DNA of 64,000 nucleotides. Source: Micromonospora sp. CCTCC AA 2012012 (GTDB lineage: Bacteria; Actinomycetota; Actinomycetes; Mycobacteriales; Micromonosporaceae). Position numbers and translations under genes: made by a program. This document shows positions 34,966 through 43,578 of the stretch, piece by piece. The DNA lies in NCBI RefSeq assembly GCF_040499845.1, contig NZ_CP159342.1, positions 3,286,001 to 3,350,000 of the forward strand, given 5' to 3'. A model generated the notes under the pieces. The model was not told where the DNA came from. It searched no databases and saw only the letters and a program-made list of their open reading frames with translations. How positions within the stretch are numbered: position 1 is the first letter of the stretch; the number at the start of each line of letters is the position of its first letter.

Positions 34966-34987
34966 GACCTCCAACACATCGGAGGTC
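34966..34987 (+). promoter_or_regulatory. Hairpin that sequesters the ribosome binding site of the lipase-like gene
   Basis: GACCTCC (34966-34972) pairs perfectly with GGAGGTC (34981-34987) across an 8-nt loop. The second arm contains the Shine-Dalgarno GGAGG of the gene starting at 34992. The upstream 34840-34900 stretch is relatively AT-rich and likely holds the promoter. Confidence 0.6.
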
Positions 34988-34991
34988 CTGA

Positions 34992-35786
34992 ATGCCCCGT
35001 CGCCTGCTCGCCACCCTCGGCAGCCTCACCGCCGGACTCCTGCTCACCCTCGGCCTCGCCACCCCCGCCTCCGCCGCCGGCACCGACTACGCCGCCCTCG
35101 GCGACTCCTACTCCTCCGGCGTCGGCACCAACAACTACGACGGCGTCAGCGGGTCCTGCCTGCGCAGCCCGCAGTCGTACCCGCGGCTCTGGGTGAGCGG
35201 CCACGCCGTGGCCAGCTTCCAGTTCGTCGCCTGCTCCGGGGCCACCACCCGGGAGGTGCTGAACAACCAGCTCGGCGCGTTGAACTCCGGCACCGACCTG
35301 GTGACCATCTCCATCGGCGGCAACGACGCCGGCTTCGCGGACGTGGTGACCACCTGCCGGCTGGGCAGCGACAGCAGCTGCCTGAGCGCGGTGAACACCG
35401 CCAAGGCGTACATCAGCAACACCCTGCCGGGGCGGCTGGACGAGACGTACCGGGCGATCCGGAGTCGGGCGCCGGGCGCCCGGGTGGTGGTGCTGGGCTA
35501 CCCGCGCCTGTTCGAGCTGGGCTCGTGCGGCTTCGGCAGCATCAGCGAGTACAAGCGGAGCCTGCTCAACGGCGGCTCGGACACCATGTCCGGCGTGATC
35601 TCCGCCCGGGCCGGCGCCGCCGGGTTCAGCTACGTCGACGTCCGCGGCCGGTTCGCCGGGCACGGGGTCTGCGCGTCCAGCCCGTGGATCAACGGGACCA
35701 CCTTCCCGATCGTCGAGTCGTACCACCCGAAGGCGGCCGGCTACTCCGGCGGCTACCTGCCGGCGCTCACCGCCGTCACCGGCTGA
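34992..35786 (+). CDS. Secreted SGNH hydrolase, lipase-like
   Basis: A 264-residue exported protein close in length and motifs to the Streptomyces SGNH lipase/esterase family. Signal peptide: RRLLATLGSLTAGLLLTLGL, then ATPASAA for cleavage near residue 28. Block I YAALGDSYSSGVG carries the catalytic Ser, SIGGNDAGF the oxyanion Asn, and YHPKAAGY the catalytic His. Six cysteines (in SCLRS, VACSG, TTCR, SSCLS, GSCGF and GVCAS) match the three disulfides of that family. It probably cleaves lipid or other ester bonds outside the cell. The ribosome binding site lies in a hairpin; a perfect terminator follows. Confidence 0.92.
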   Translation: MPRRLLATLGSLTAGLLLTLGLATPASAAGTDYAALGDSYSSGVGTNNYDGVSGSCLRSPQSYPRLWVSGHAVASFQFVACSGATTREVLNNQLGALNSGTDLVTISIGGNDAGFADVVTTCRLGSDSSCLSAVNTAKAYISNTLPGRLDETYRAIRSRAPGARVVVLGYPRLFELGSCGFGSISEYKRSLLNGGSDTMSGVISARAGAAGFSYVDVRGRFAGHGVCASSPWINGTTFPIVESYHPKAAGYSGGYLPALTAVTG

Positions 35787-35800
35787 CCTCCGCCGAACGC

Positions 35801-35836
35801 CGAACGGCCCGACCGCGTGCGCGGTCGGGCCGTTCG
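35801..35836. terminator. Bidirectional hairpin terminator
   Basis: CGAACGGCCCGACCGC (35801-35816) and its exact complement (35821-35836) form a 16-bp stem with a GTGC loop, between convergent stops. Confidence 0.9.
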
Positions 35837-35849
35837 TCGGTGGGCCGGG

Positions 35850-37370
35850 TCAGCGGTGGCCGGCGGGGGTCCAGTGCGGGCGCTCCGGCTCCGGCGGCGC
35901 CGGGTGCAGGCCCGGCTCGTGCAGGCCCTCCTCCGCGACGCGACCGATCCGGGCGTACGCCTCGGGCCGGATCGACTTCAGCGCGAAGCCCCAGACCAGG
36001 CCGATCACCGCGGCGGCCACCGGGATCACCGGCAGCAGCCACTTCAGGTACGCGGCGGTGTCCGGCGCCAGCAGCGCGTCGAAGTTGACCAGCATCACGA
36101 CGAGCACGGTGCCCAGCAGCAGCGTGCCGAGGACCGGGGCGATGAGCCGCTGCCACAGCGACTCCGGCCCGGAGCGACCCCGGAAGAAGCCGACCACGGC
36201 CGCCGAGGTCAGCGTCATCAGCAGCACCACGCCGACCGCGGCCGAGCCGGAGAGCCAGGTGAACAGGTCGAGCAGCGGGTCCCGACCGGCGACGGCGAAC
36301 GCCATGAAGACGACGACCGCCAGCACGCTCTGCACGATCGAGCCGGCCACCGGGGCGCCGGACCGGTTCGAGGTGGCGCCGAGGAAGCGCGGCAGCACGT
36401 TCTCCCGGCCGAGCGCGAACAGGTAGCGGGCCACACCGTTGTGGAACGACAGCAGGGCGGCCAGCACCGAGGTGACGAAGAGGACGTTCGCGATGTCCGC
36501 GACGGCGCTGCCGGCGTACTGGGCGAGGGCGCCGAAGATCACGCCCGGGCCCGCCTCGGCGGACGCCTTGGCGACGTTCTCCGGGCCGGTGAGGACCGAC
36601 AGGGACCAGGCGGAGAAGGCGTAGAAGAGACCGGTGAAGGCGACCGCGATGTAGGTGGCCCGGGCCACGGTGCGCCGCGGGTCCTTGACCTCCTCGCTGT
36701 AGATGGCGCCGCTCTCGAAGCCGGTGAAGGCGGCGATGCCGAGGGCGAAGACCGCGCCGAAGCCGGCGGTGAAGAGGTTGCCGGGCATGATGCCGTCGAA
36801 GCTGACCGTGCCGCCGGCCGGGTGGCCGAAGGAGATCACGTCGAAGATGAGCACGACGACGCACTCCAGGCCGAGCAGGACGGCCAGCACGGTGGCGTTC
36901 AGGTCGATCCGCAGGACGCCGAGGAGACCGACGATCACCCAGGCGAGCAGGGCCCAGACCCACCAGGCCAGGTCGATGTCGAACTTGCTGGCCATGAAGT
37001 CCTTGAGGATGTAGCCGAGCAGGCCGTACAGGCCGATCTGGATGGCGTTGTACGCGGCCAGCGCGACAGCGGAGCCGGCCACGCCCCCCGCGCGACCGAG
37101 ACCGTTGGCGATGTACGCGTAGAAGGCGCCGGCGTTGGCGACGTAGCGGCTCATCGCCGCGTAGCCGACGGCGAAGACGGCGAGCACGGCGGCGAGCAGC
37201 ACGAAGCTGACCGCGGTCCCGACGTTGCCGGTGACGGCGTACGTCGTGGTGACGCCACCGCCGAGCACGGTCAGCGGGGCCGAGGCGGCGACGGTGAAGA
37301 ACACCAGATGGGCGGTGCCGAGCCGACCGCGGCGCAGGCCGCTGTCGGCGAAGAACGGATCGGCGGACAA
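35850..37370 (-). CDS. APC-family amino-acid permease
   Basis: A 506-residue protein with about 12 transmembrane helices. It has the APC-superfamily start LGTAHLVFFTVAASAPLTVLGGG, then NAGAFYAYIANGLGR, and a helix-6 motif ALGIAAFTGFESGAIYSEEVKDPRRTVARATY. It probably takes up an amino acid or polyamine with protons; the substrate is not clear. The start is a TTG at 37370, chosen because GGAG lies six bases upstream and no ATG or GTG precedes the first conserved residues. The C-terminal tail of about 50 residues is Pro/Glu-rich and cytoplasmic. Divergent from the GPP34 gene across about 200 bp of fairly AT-rich DNA. Confidence 0.9.
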   Translation of the reverse strand: MSADPFFADSGLRRGRLGTAHLVFFTVAASAPLTVLGGGVTTTYAVTGNVGTAVSFVLLAAVLAVFAVGYAAMSRYVANAGAFYAYIANGLGRAGGVAGSAVALAAYNAIQIGLYGLLGYILKDFMASKFDIDLAWWVWALLAWVIVGLLGVLRIDLNATVLAVLLGLECVVVLIFDVISFGHPAGGTVSFDGIMPGNLFTAGFGAVFALGIAAFTGFESGAIYSEEVKDPRRTVARATYIAVAFTGLFYAFSAWSLSVLTGPENVAKASAEAGPGVIFGALAQYAGSAVADIANVLFVTSVLAALLSFHNGVARYLFALGRENVLPRFLGATSNRSGAPVAGSIVQSVLAVVVFMAFAVAGRDPLLDLFTWLSGSAAVGVVLLMTLTSAAVVGFFRGRSGPESLWQRLIAPVLGTLLLGTVLVVMLVNFDALLAPDTAAYLKWLLPVIPVAAAVIGLVWGFALKSIRPEAYARIGRVAEEGLHEPGLHPAPPEPERPHWTPAGHR

Positions 37371-37573
37371 GTGGTACTCCAGGGGGCGTGAGGGGTTGAG
37401 GGGATGGAACGATCAGGGATCCTGGGGCAGAGTATTGGTGATCACGATCCGTCACAAGTCCACTTCGGATAACTATTTACAACGTTCGGCTGTCTGTCCG
37501 AATTGAACTGTGAGTGTTCATGCCGTACCGTGCCGTGTCGATGCTCACGGCCGCCCCCCGCTGAGGGATTCCG

Positions 37574-38227
37574 ATGACTTACCACAGTGCACATTCCGTC
37601 TACCGGCTCGCCGACGCCCTGTTCCTGATCGGCCATGACGAGTTCTCCGGAAAGCCACACGGAGCCCTCGACCGGCTCAACTGCGCCCTGGCCGGCGCGG
37701 CGCTGGCCGAACTGATCTTCGAGCGTCGGGTCACCATCGAGAACGGCGGGGTGATCGCCGTCGACCGCCGGCTCTGGCAGGAGCCGCTCACCGACCTGCT
37801 GGTGACCGAGATCATGGGCCGTGACGGCGTGCACCCGACCCGGTTGTGGATCCGCTACCTGCGCGACCACCTGAACATCCAGGAGCGGGTCGGCACCCGG
37901 TTGGCGACCGCCGGGGTGGTCCGGCGCGAGCAGGGCCGCGCCCTGCGCCGGTCGGTCCGGTGGCCCGCGGTCGACCCCAACCAGGCGGCCTCACCCCGGG
38001 TCCGGCTCACCGCCCTGCTGATGCGTCAGCAGCGCACCGACCTGGACGCCGAGACGCTGCTGCTGGCGGCGCTGACCGGCGCGGTCGGCCTCGGCTCGAA
38101 CGTCTTCGACGAGCAGGTGAGCGCGCGGATGCGGGACTGCCGCAAATACCTGCCGCCGCCGCTGGACGGGCTGCTCGGGGCGGTCGTCGCCGCCCTCGAC
38201 GCCGCCACCGTCTCGGTACGGCGCTGA
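37574..38227 (+). CDS. GPP34-family (GOLPH3/Vps74-like) protein
   Basis: A 217-residue protein with the GPP34 pattern: an N-terminal YRLADALFLIGHDEFSGK, the core LNCALAGAALAELIFERRVTIENG, LWIRYLRDHLNIQERVGTRLATAGVV, and a C-terminal LLLAALTGAVGLG. The eukaryotic relatives bind phosphatidylinositol 4-phosphate at the Golgi; bacterial members in actinomycetes have no settled function. It has no signal peptide or transmembrane segment. The ATG at 37574 follows TGAGGGATTCCG. It sits alone in its direction, ending at a terminator convergent with the GNAT gene. Confidence 0.85.
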   Translation: MTYHSAHSVYRLADALFLIGHDEFSGKPHGALDRLNCALAGAALAELIFERRVTIENGGVIAVDRRLWQEPLTDLLVTEIMGRDGVHPTRLWIRYLRDHLNIQERVGTRLATAGVVRREQGRALRRSVRWPAVDPNQAASPRVRLTALLMRQQRTDLDAETLLLAALTGAVGLGSNVFDEQVSARMRDCRKYLPPPLDGLLGAVVAALDAATVSVRR

Positions 38228-38230
38228 CCG

Positions 38231-38261
38231 CCGCCCGCCCCACCGACGGCAGGGCGGGCGG
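38231..38261. terminator. Bidirectional hairpin terminator
   Basis: CCGCCCGCCC (38231-38240) and GGGCGGGCGG (38252-38261) form a perfect 10-bp stem with an 11-nt loop between convergent genes. Confidence 0.75.
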
Positions 38262-38267
38262 GCCGGA

Positions 38268-38870
38268 TCAGGCCGGGTCGCGCCACATCGGATAGAGGCT
38301 CGGGCCGTCGGGCAGGTCGAGGGTGACCTCCCGGCGGCCGAAGCCGTGCCGCTCGTAGAGGGCCGCGTTCCGCGGCGAGCTGGCCTCCAGGTAGGCGGCC
38401 GAGCCCATCTCGTCGAGCCGGGTGAGCTGGTGCCGCAGCAGCGCCGAGCCGACGCCCCGACCGTGGTGGTCGGGGTGCACGGCGATGAACGGCAGATACC
38501 AGTGCGGCTGCTCCGGGTGGTTCGCGGTCATCAGCTCGTCCAGCACGCTGAAGCGCTTCGCCGCCTCGGGGCCGATGGTCGGCTCCAGCGCCGCGAGGAG
38601 ATCCGGCTCCTCCCCACCGGCCTCGCTGCCGTCGACCGGCAGCCACAGGGTGGCACCGGCCCCGTCGCCGGCCAGGTGCACCTCGCCGGCCTCCAGCGCC
38701 AGCGCCACGAACTCCCCGAAGAAGGCGGGGTGGGACTGCGCCCGGTGCGCCTCGTCGGGAAAGATCCACCCGCTCACCGGGTCCCGCATGAACGCTTCCG
38801 CCAGGATCACGGTGACCACCTGCGCGTCGTCGCGCGACGCCCGCCGGACCTCGCCCTGCCAATCTGACAC
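38268..38870 (-). CDS. GNAT-family N-acetyltransferase
   Basis: A 200-residue GNAT protein. The acetyl-CoA-binding motif A is clear in LPFIAVHPDHHGRGVGSALLRHQL (Arg/Gln-x-x-Gly-x-Gly/Ala style HHGRGVG), and motif B in AYLEASSPRNAALYERHGF. The N-terminal part (AEAFMRDPVSGWIFPDE) resembles the puromycin-acetyltransferase-like subgroup. The GTG at 38870 follows GGGAGAAGAGCCA. An in-frame extension of more than 200 codons exists upstream, but it runs through the divergent promoter and the opposite gene. The small-molecule or protein substrate is unknown. Confidence 0.85.
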   Translation of the reverse strand: MSDWQGEVRRASRDDAQVVTVILAEAFMRDPVSGWIFPDEAHRAQSHPAFFGEFVALALEAGEVHLAGDGAGATLWLPVDGSEAGGEEPDLLAALEPTIGPEAAKRFSVLDELMTANHPEQPHWYLPFIAVHPDHHGRGVGSALLRHQLTRLDEMGSAAYLEASSPRNAALYERHGFGRREVTLDLPDGPSLYPMWRDPA

Positions 38871-39080
38871 TGGCTCTTCTCCCGAACCCTGGTCGCACCG
38901 ACCAGCACTGTGGACACGAACGCCCGGCACGCTACCAGCGTTCGGGGTGGACACTCGGCGCGGTCCGCCAGTCGCGATCGATGTGACACCAGCCCTTCCC
39001 TCAGCGGCACCTGCGGTAGCAGACTCGGCACGGAAACCGGGACCCGCAACGTCCCGGTGCGACAGATCGAAAGGGACGGT

Positions 39081-40697
39081 ATGAAGAGATTCGTGGCGAC
39101 CACCGCCACCGCCGGGTTGATCCTCGGCGGCGCGGTTGCCGGTCCCGCGCAGGCGGCACCCGGGCCCCGACCCGCGGCCGCCCAGGTGTCGTACACCCCG
39201 CCGCCCGTCGCGTGGGGCGCGTGCGAGAGCCCCGGCCTGCAGCGCCGGGGCGCCGAGTGCGGGTTCGTGCAGGTGCCGCTCGACTACGCCCACCCGCACG
39301 GCACGACGATCAAGCTGGCCGTGTCCCGGATCCGGCACAAGACCCCGGACGCGCAGTACCAGGGCGTGATGCTGGTCAACCCGGGTGGCCCGGGCGGCTC
39401 CGGACTCACCCTCTCGGTGCTCGGCGAGTACGTGCCGAACGGCGCCGGCGAGGCGTACGACTGGATCGGTTTCGACCCGCGCGGGGTCGGCTCCTCGCAG
39501 CCGTCGCTGTCCTGCGACGGCGACTACTTCGCCCACAACCGGCCGTTCTACGTGCCGGCCACGCCGAACCTGGAGAAGACCTGGCTGGCCCGCTCCAAGG
39601 GCTACGCGAAGGCGTGCGCGGCGGCCGGCGGCGACCTGCTGGACCACCTGAAGACCACCGACTCGGCCCGGGACATGGACAGCATCCGCAAGGTGCTAGG
39701 CCGGGACCAGATCAACTACTACGGCTTCTCGTACGGCACCTATCTCGGCCAGGTCTACGCGACGCTCTTCCCGCAGCGGGTCCGGCGGATGGTGCTGGAC
39801 GGCAACGTCGACCCGCGCAAGGTGTGGTACCAGGCCAACCTGGACCAGGACGTCGCCTTCGACCGGAACATCAAGCTCTACTTCGACTGGGTGGCGAAGC
39901 ACGACGACGTCTACCACCTGGGCCGCACCGGCCGGGCGGTCGAGCGGCTCTTCTACGCCCAGCAGCTCAAGCTGCTGAAGAAGCCCGCCGGTGGGGTGAT
40001 CGGGCCGGACGAGTGGTCGGACATCTTCCTCCAGGCCGGCTACTACGTCTTCGGCTGGGCCGACGTCGCCAAGGCGTTCGCCGGCTGGGTGCACGACGGT
40101 GACTGGCAGACCCTCCAGGCGCTCTACGACAGCTCCAACCCGCAGGGCCCGGGGACGGACAACGGCTTCGCCGTCTACCTCGGGGTGCAGTGCACCGACG
40201 TGCAGTGGCCGACGAACTGGAACCGGTGGCGGGCCGACAACTGGCGGACCTTCGCCAAGGCGCCCTTCGAGACGTGGGGCAACGCCTGGTTCAACGCCCC
40301 GTGCATCTGGTGGGACGGCCAGGTCGGCAAGCCGGTGAAGATCGACGGTCGCAAGGTCGGCGGCGTCCTCCTGATCAGCGAGACCCTGGACGCGGCGACG
40401 CCGTACTCGGGCTCGTTGGAGGTGCGCAGCCGGTTCCCGAAGGCGGTGCTGGTCGAGGGCGTGGGTGGCACCACGCACGCCGGCTCGCTGAACGGCGTGG
40501 CGTGCGTGGACGACACCATCGCGGCGTACCTGGCGACGGGCGCGCTGCCGCAGCGGGTCGGCGGCCGACGGTCGGACGTGCAGTGCGACCCGGTGCCGCA
40601 GCCGGACCCGGCGGCCTCCGCCCGGTCGGCGGCCCCGTCCCTCGCCCCGGCCGACACCGAGCGGAGCGAGCTGCGGCGGCTGATCGGCGTCCGCTGA
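39081..40697 (+). CDS. Secreted tripeptidyl aminopeptidase-like alpha/beta hydrolase
   Basis: A 538-residue exported protein. Signal peptide: KRFVATTATAGLILGGAVAG, cleavage after AQAA near residue 26. It has the TAP signature: the oxyanion region VNPGGPGGSG, FDPRGVGSSQP, the nucleophile motif YYGFSYGTYLGQVYATLFP, and a C-terminal TAP-like domain with ISETLDAATPYSGSLEV (Asp) and GGTTHAGSLNGVACVD (His). Streptomyces homologues cleave tripeptides from extracellular proteins or act as small-ester hydrolases. The ATG at 39081 follows AAGGGACGGT; longer in-frame starts would hide the signal peptide. A 17-bp terminator hairpin follows. Confidence 0.92.
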   Translation: MKRFVATTATAGLILGGAVAGPAQAAPGPRPAAAQVSYTPPPVAWGACESPGLQRRGAECGFVQVPLDYAHPHGTTIKLAVSRIRHKTPDAQYQGVMLVNPGGPGGSGLTLSVLGEYVPNGAGEAYDWIGFDPRGVGSSQPSLSCDGDYFAHNRPFYVPATPNLEKTWLARSKGYAKACAAAGGDLLDHLKTTDSARDMDSIRKVLGRDQINYYGFSYGTYLGQVYATLFPQRVRRMVLDGNVDPRKVWYQANLDQDVAFDRNIKLYFDWVAKHDDVYHLGRTGRAVERLFYAQQLKLLKKPAGGVIGPDEWSDIFLQAGYYVFGWADVAKAFAGWVHDGDWQTLQALYDSSNPQGPGTDNGFAVYLGVQCTDVQWPTNWNRWRADNWRTFAKAPFETWGNAWFNAPCIWWDGQVGKPVKIDGRKVGGVLLISETLDAATPYSGSLEVRSRFPKAVLVEGVGGTTHAGSLNGVACVDDTIAAYLATGALPQRVGGRRSDVQCDPVPQPDPAASARSAAPSLAPADTERSELRRLIGVR

Positions 40698-40706
40698 CGT
40701 GAACGA

Positions 40707-40747
40707 CGGGACGCCCGGGTCGGTGCACCACCGACCCGGGCGTCCCG
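40707..40747. terminator. Bidirectional hairpin terminator
   Basis: CGGGACGCCCGGGTCGG (40707-40723) and its exact complement (40731-40747) make a 17-bp stem with a 7-nt loop, between convergent genes. Confidence 0.9.
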
Positions 40748-40755
40748 CTGTCGGC

Positions 40756-40944
40756 TCAGGAGCCGGTGCCGTCCTCCCCCGGCGCGCCCATGACGGAGGG
40801 CTCCACCACCGGGTGACCGGTGTCGTCCACCAGGCCGGGGGCCATGCTGCCGCCGTGCGCCTCCTCGGCCTCCCGGGTCTGCTCGGGGTCCCGGTGCTCG
40901 GGCGCCCCGGCCGTCGCGTCGTCCCGCTTCTCGCGCTCGCTCAT
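40756..40944 (-). CDS. Small acidic hypothetical protein
   Basis: A 62-residue, highly charged and probably disordered protein (MSEREKRDDATAG at the start, MGAPGEDGTGS at the end). No domain recognised. The ATG follows GAGGGGAGCGG, a good ribosome binding site, and it is placed between a strong terminator and the DUF72 gene. The spacing to the upstream DUF72 stop is about 75 bp, so the two may share a transcript. The start, terminator and amino-acid style support a real gene; the role is unknown. Confidence 0.6.
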   Translation of the reverse strand: MSEREKRDDATAGAPEHRDPEQTREAEEAHGGSMAPGLVDDTGHPVVEPSVMGAPGEDGTGS

Positions 40945-41018
40945 CCGCTCCCCCTCGTCCGACGTCCTCGGCACCGCCGGTACCCGGCCGGGACCGGGGA
41001 AAACCTGACCGGCCCGGC

Positions 41019-41921
41019 TCAGCCGACGGCGGCGGGGCGGGGGCCGGGCGCGTCGACGCCGAGCAGCCCGGCGAGCCGCGCGGCGTCGCGCTGCGCCTGG
41101 TCGCCGCAGCAGTTGTTCATCAGCACGTGCAGCTCGGCGCACTCGTCGGCCAGCTCGGTCAGCAGCACCGACCAGCGGCGCAGTTCCTGCTCGCCGTAGG
41201 CGTACCGGAACTTCTCCTGCTTGTCGCCGCTCTCCCATGCGGTGCTGTGCCCGTGGAACCGGACCACGGCGAGGTCGGCGGTGGCGGTCAGGATCGGCGG
41301 CACCGAGGAGACGTGCCCCTGGGGCATGTCGACGCAGACGTAGGTGAGGTCGCGCTCGCGCAGGAAGGTCACCGTGTCGACCACCGCGTCCTCGGCGAAC
41401 CAGGAGGCGTGCCGCAGCTCCACGCTGACCCGCCAGGGCCGGCACCGCGCCGCCACGTCGGCGATCCGCCGCTTCGCCGCGTCGGTGCGGGCGAACCAGG
41501 GCGGGAACTGCAGCAGCACGGCACCGAGCCGGTCGGCCGCCGCGATCGGCGCCAGCACCGCGTGGAACCGGTCCCAGAGCTCGTCGTACGCCCCGGCGGA
41601 GAGGTCACGCCAGCGGATCCGGGTCGGGCCGCCGGTCGGGCGCAACTCCCGGGGCAGCATGCTGACCGGGGTGTGGTGGCCGGTGAAGAGGCTGAACGCC
41701 TTGACGTCGAAGGTGAAACCGGGCGGGGTGGCCGCCACCCAGCCGTCGGCCGTCTCCGGCAGCGGGATGGCGTAGTACGACGTGTCCACCTCGACCAGCC
41801 CGAACCGCTCGGCGTAGTGCCGGAGCCGACCGGCCGGAGTGTTGGCCGCGCGCGGGTACCAGCCGGAGCGGACCAGCATCTGATCCGCCCAGGACGACGT
41901 GCCCACCTTGATGACACCCAT
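41019..41921 (-). CDS. DUF72 (YecE-like) family protein
   Basis: A 300-residue TIM-barrel-like protein. The DUF72 hallmarks are present: KVGTSSWADQMLVRSGWYP at the N terminus, FGLVEVDTSYYAIPLPET, FTFDVKAFSLFTGH, LGAVLLQFPPWF, VSVELRHASWF, AVVRFHGHSTAWE and the C-terminal LHVLMNNCCGDQAQRDA. The biochemical role of the family is not settled. I chose the ATG at 41921, which starts just before the first barrel strand; an upstream in-frame start adds 12 residues. No strong ribosome binding site is visible. Confidence 0.88.
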   Translation of the reverse strand: MGVIKVGTSSWADQMLVRSGWYPRAANTPAGRLRHYAERFGLVEVDTSYYAIPLPETADGWVAATPPGFTFDVKAFSLFTGHHTPVSMLPRELRPTGGPTRIRWRDLSAGAYDELWDRFHAVLAPIAAADRLGAVLLQFPPWFARTDAAKRRIADVAARCRPWRVSVELRHASWFAEDAVVDTVTFLRERDLTYVCVDMPQGHVSSVPPILTATADLAVVRFHGHSTAWESGDKQEKFRYAYGEQELRRWSVLLTELADECAELHVLMNNCCGDQAQRDAARLAGLLGVDAPGPRPAAVG

Positions 41922-42046
41922 GTAATTCAGTTCACCCCCGTTCGTCCGGATCGGCAACCGGAGGCGGCGGTCCGGTGTGGAAGCCCCGGAACTGTCGGTG
42001 CGCGCTCCTATCCTGGCCTCCTTTCGTGACGCGAAGGGCGGACCGC

Positions 42047-42553
42047 ATGACCTCCACCGACCAGCACCGCAGCGGCGAACTGGCCGACCTGCTCAGCACC
42101 CTGCAACGACACCGGGGCTTCCTGCGGCAGACGGTGACCGGGCTCGACGACGAGCAGGCGGCACGCCGCAGCACGGTCAGCGAGCTCTGCCTCGGCGGCC
42201 TGATCAAGCACGTGGCGTCGATGGAGCTGCGTTGGGCGCGCTTCATGGTCGGCGGCGCCGTTGCGATGCGGAGCGAGCCGGTCGACTGGGTCGCGCAGTT
42301 CCGGATGCAGGAGGGTGAGACCCTCGCCGGGCTGCTCGACGAGTTCGACCGGGTGGCCGGGGAGTTCGACGCGCTGGTCGCCACCCTCGACCTCGACACC
42401 GCGCACCCGCTGCCGGAGGCGCCGTGGTTCGAGCCCGGGGCGACCTGGACGGTCCGCCGCGTGCTGCTGCACGTCCTCGCCGAGATCGCCCAGCACGCCG
42501 GGCACGCCGACATCCTCCGTGAGTCGATCGACGGGGCGAAGACGATGGGCTGA
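42047..42553 (+). CDS. DinB-superfamily (DUF664-like) protein
   Basis: A 168-residue four-helix-bundle protein of the DinB/YfiT type. It has LLSTLQRHRGFLRQTVTGLDDEQA, then LGGLIKHVASMELRWARFMV with the first metal-type His, and a C-terminal VLLHVLAEIAQHAGHADILRE carrying the paired His typical of DUF664. Such proteins bind a divalent metal; some are thiol transferases. I chose the ATG at 42047, which follows GCGAAGGGCGG; an ATG 24 codons earlier is preceded by no ribosome binding site. A TATCCT box at 42009-42014 may be the -10 element. A hairpin follows the stop. Confidence 0.85.
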   Translation: MTSTDQHRSGELADLLSTLQRHRGFLRQTVTGLDDEQAARRSTVSELCLGGLIKHVASMELRWARFMVGGAVAMRSEPVDWVAQFRMQEGETLAGLLDEFDRVAGEFDALVATLDLDTAHPLPEAPWFEPGATWTVRRVLLHVLAEIAQHAGHADILRESIDGAKTMG

Positions 42554-42577
42554 CCTGCGGGCGCGATCCGGTGACGC

Positions 42578-42602
42578 GGCGGTGGTGCCCCAATCCACCG
42601 CC
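42578..42602. terminator. Hairpin after the DinB-like gene
   Basis: GGCGGTGG (42578-42585) and CCACCGCC (42595-42602) form a perfect 8-bp stem with a 9-nt loop, 25 bp after the stop codon. Confidence 0.55.
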
Positions 42603-42669
42603 GTGCCCGTCGGCGTGCGCGGGGTTCCGATGTGACGTCGTGGCGGGTGGCGGCGCTGAGGGACACGAG

Positions 42670-43494
42670 ATGAACGCACACCGCATGGACTCCGAGACCG
42701 TCGAGCGACTGCTCGTCGGTCCCGTCGCCGACCCGCAGGACGGTCCGGAGGCGCTGGTCCGGATCCTCACCGCCGTCCGCGCCGCCCCCCACCCGAGTGA
42801 GCTGACGGGCGAGGGGGCCGCGCTGCGGGCGTACCGGATGGCCCGGGCCGGCTCGCTGCCGGTGCCGGCGGCGCCGCCCCGGCGGGTCCTGGCCGGCCTG
42901 CTCAGCGCGAAGCTCGCCCTCGCCGGTCTGCTGGTCGCCGCCACCGGTGGCGTGGCGCTCGCCGCCGCCACCGGCACGCTGCCCGGCCCGCTCCGCGGCG
43001 GCGGCGGCGACGAGGTGACGGCTCCGCCGCCGAGCGCCACCACCGACGCCCGGCCCTCGCCGAGCGGCGGCACCGACCCGTCGGCGGCGACACCGGGCGG
43101 CACCCCCACGGGGTCGGACGCCTCACCCGTCCTGCGCCGGCTCTGCACCACCTACCGCGAGCAGACGGGCGAGGAACGCCGTCGGGCGCTGGCGACCGCG
43201 CGCTTCGCGGAACTGGTCACCGCCGCCGGGGACCGGGACCGGGTGGCCGGCTACTGTGACCGGCTGCTCGACGGACGCGACCGGCAGGGCACTCCCGGCG
43301 CGAGCCAGACCGGCCGACCGGGCGCACCGCCGGCCAGCCGGGTGCCGAGCCGACCGGGGCGCACCCCCGCCATCCCGGGCACGCCGTCGAACCCGTCCAC
43401 CCCGGTCATCCCCGGCGCGCCGACCGTCACCACCCATCGCCCGGTCGGGCCGGCGGGTCAGGTGCAGACCCCCGAGGGGCCCGGCACCCACTGA
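42670..43494 (+). CDS. Single-pass membrane protein with Pro/Thr/Gly-rich exterior, unknown function
   Basis: A 274-residue protein. The first 75 residues are cytoplasmic in style (MDSETVERLLVGPVADPQDG), then one transmembrane helix (about 80-105, LLSAKLALAGLLVAATGGVALAA), then a Pro/Thr/Ser/Gly-rich region. The middle contains a short Arg/Glu-rich helix region (CTTYREQTGEERRRALATARFAELV). This arrangement resembles anti-sigma-factor-like membrane proteins, but no zinc-binding HxxxCxxC motif and no adjacent sigma factor are present, so I do not assign that role. The start ATG follows TGAGGGACACGAG. Confidence 0.7.
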   Translation: MNAHRMDSETVERLLVGPVADPQDGPEALVRILTAVRAAPHPSELTGEGAALRAYRMARAGSLPVPAAPPRRVLAGLLSAKLALAGLLVAATGGVALAAATGTLPGPLRGGGGDEVTAPPPSATTDARPSPSGGTDPSAATPGGTPTGSDASPVLRRLCTTYREQTGEERRRALATARFAELVTAAGDRDRVAGYCDRLLDGRDRQGTPGASQTGRPGAPPASRVPSRPGRTPAIPGTPSNPSTPVIPGAPTVTTHRPVGPAGQVQTPEGPGTH

Positions 43495-43566
43495 CCCGAC
43501 GTCGGCGCGGGAACCCCGAGGTGGGCCGCTCTGTCGGGGTCGTCGCGCCCGGGACCCGGAGCTGGG

Positions 43567-43572
43567 TAGCGT
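43567..43572 (+). promoter_or_regulatory. -10 box (TAGCGT) of a leaderless transcript
   Basis: TAGCGT lies six bases before the ATG at 43579, without a ribosome binding site. Confidence 0.6.
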
Positions 43573-43578
43573 GGCGGC

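Noticed and set aside
38910..39080. Longer N terminus for the tripeptidyl aminopeptidase
   Set aside because: It would bury the signal peptide, runs across the divergent promoter and lacks a ribosome binding site, while ATG 39081 has one.
42670..43494. Anti-sigma factor with zinc-finger domain
   Set aside because: The HxxxCxxC motif is absent and no ECF sigma gene is adjacent; only the single-pass layout is similar.
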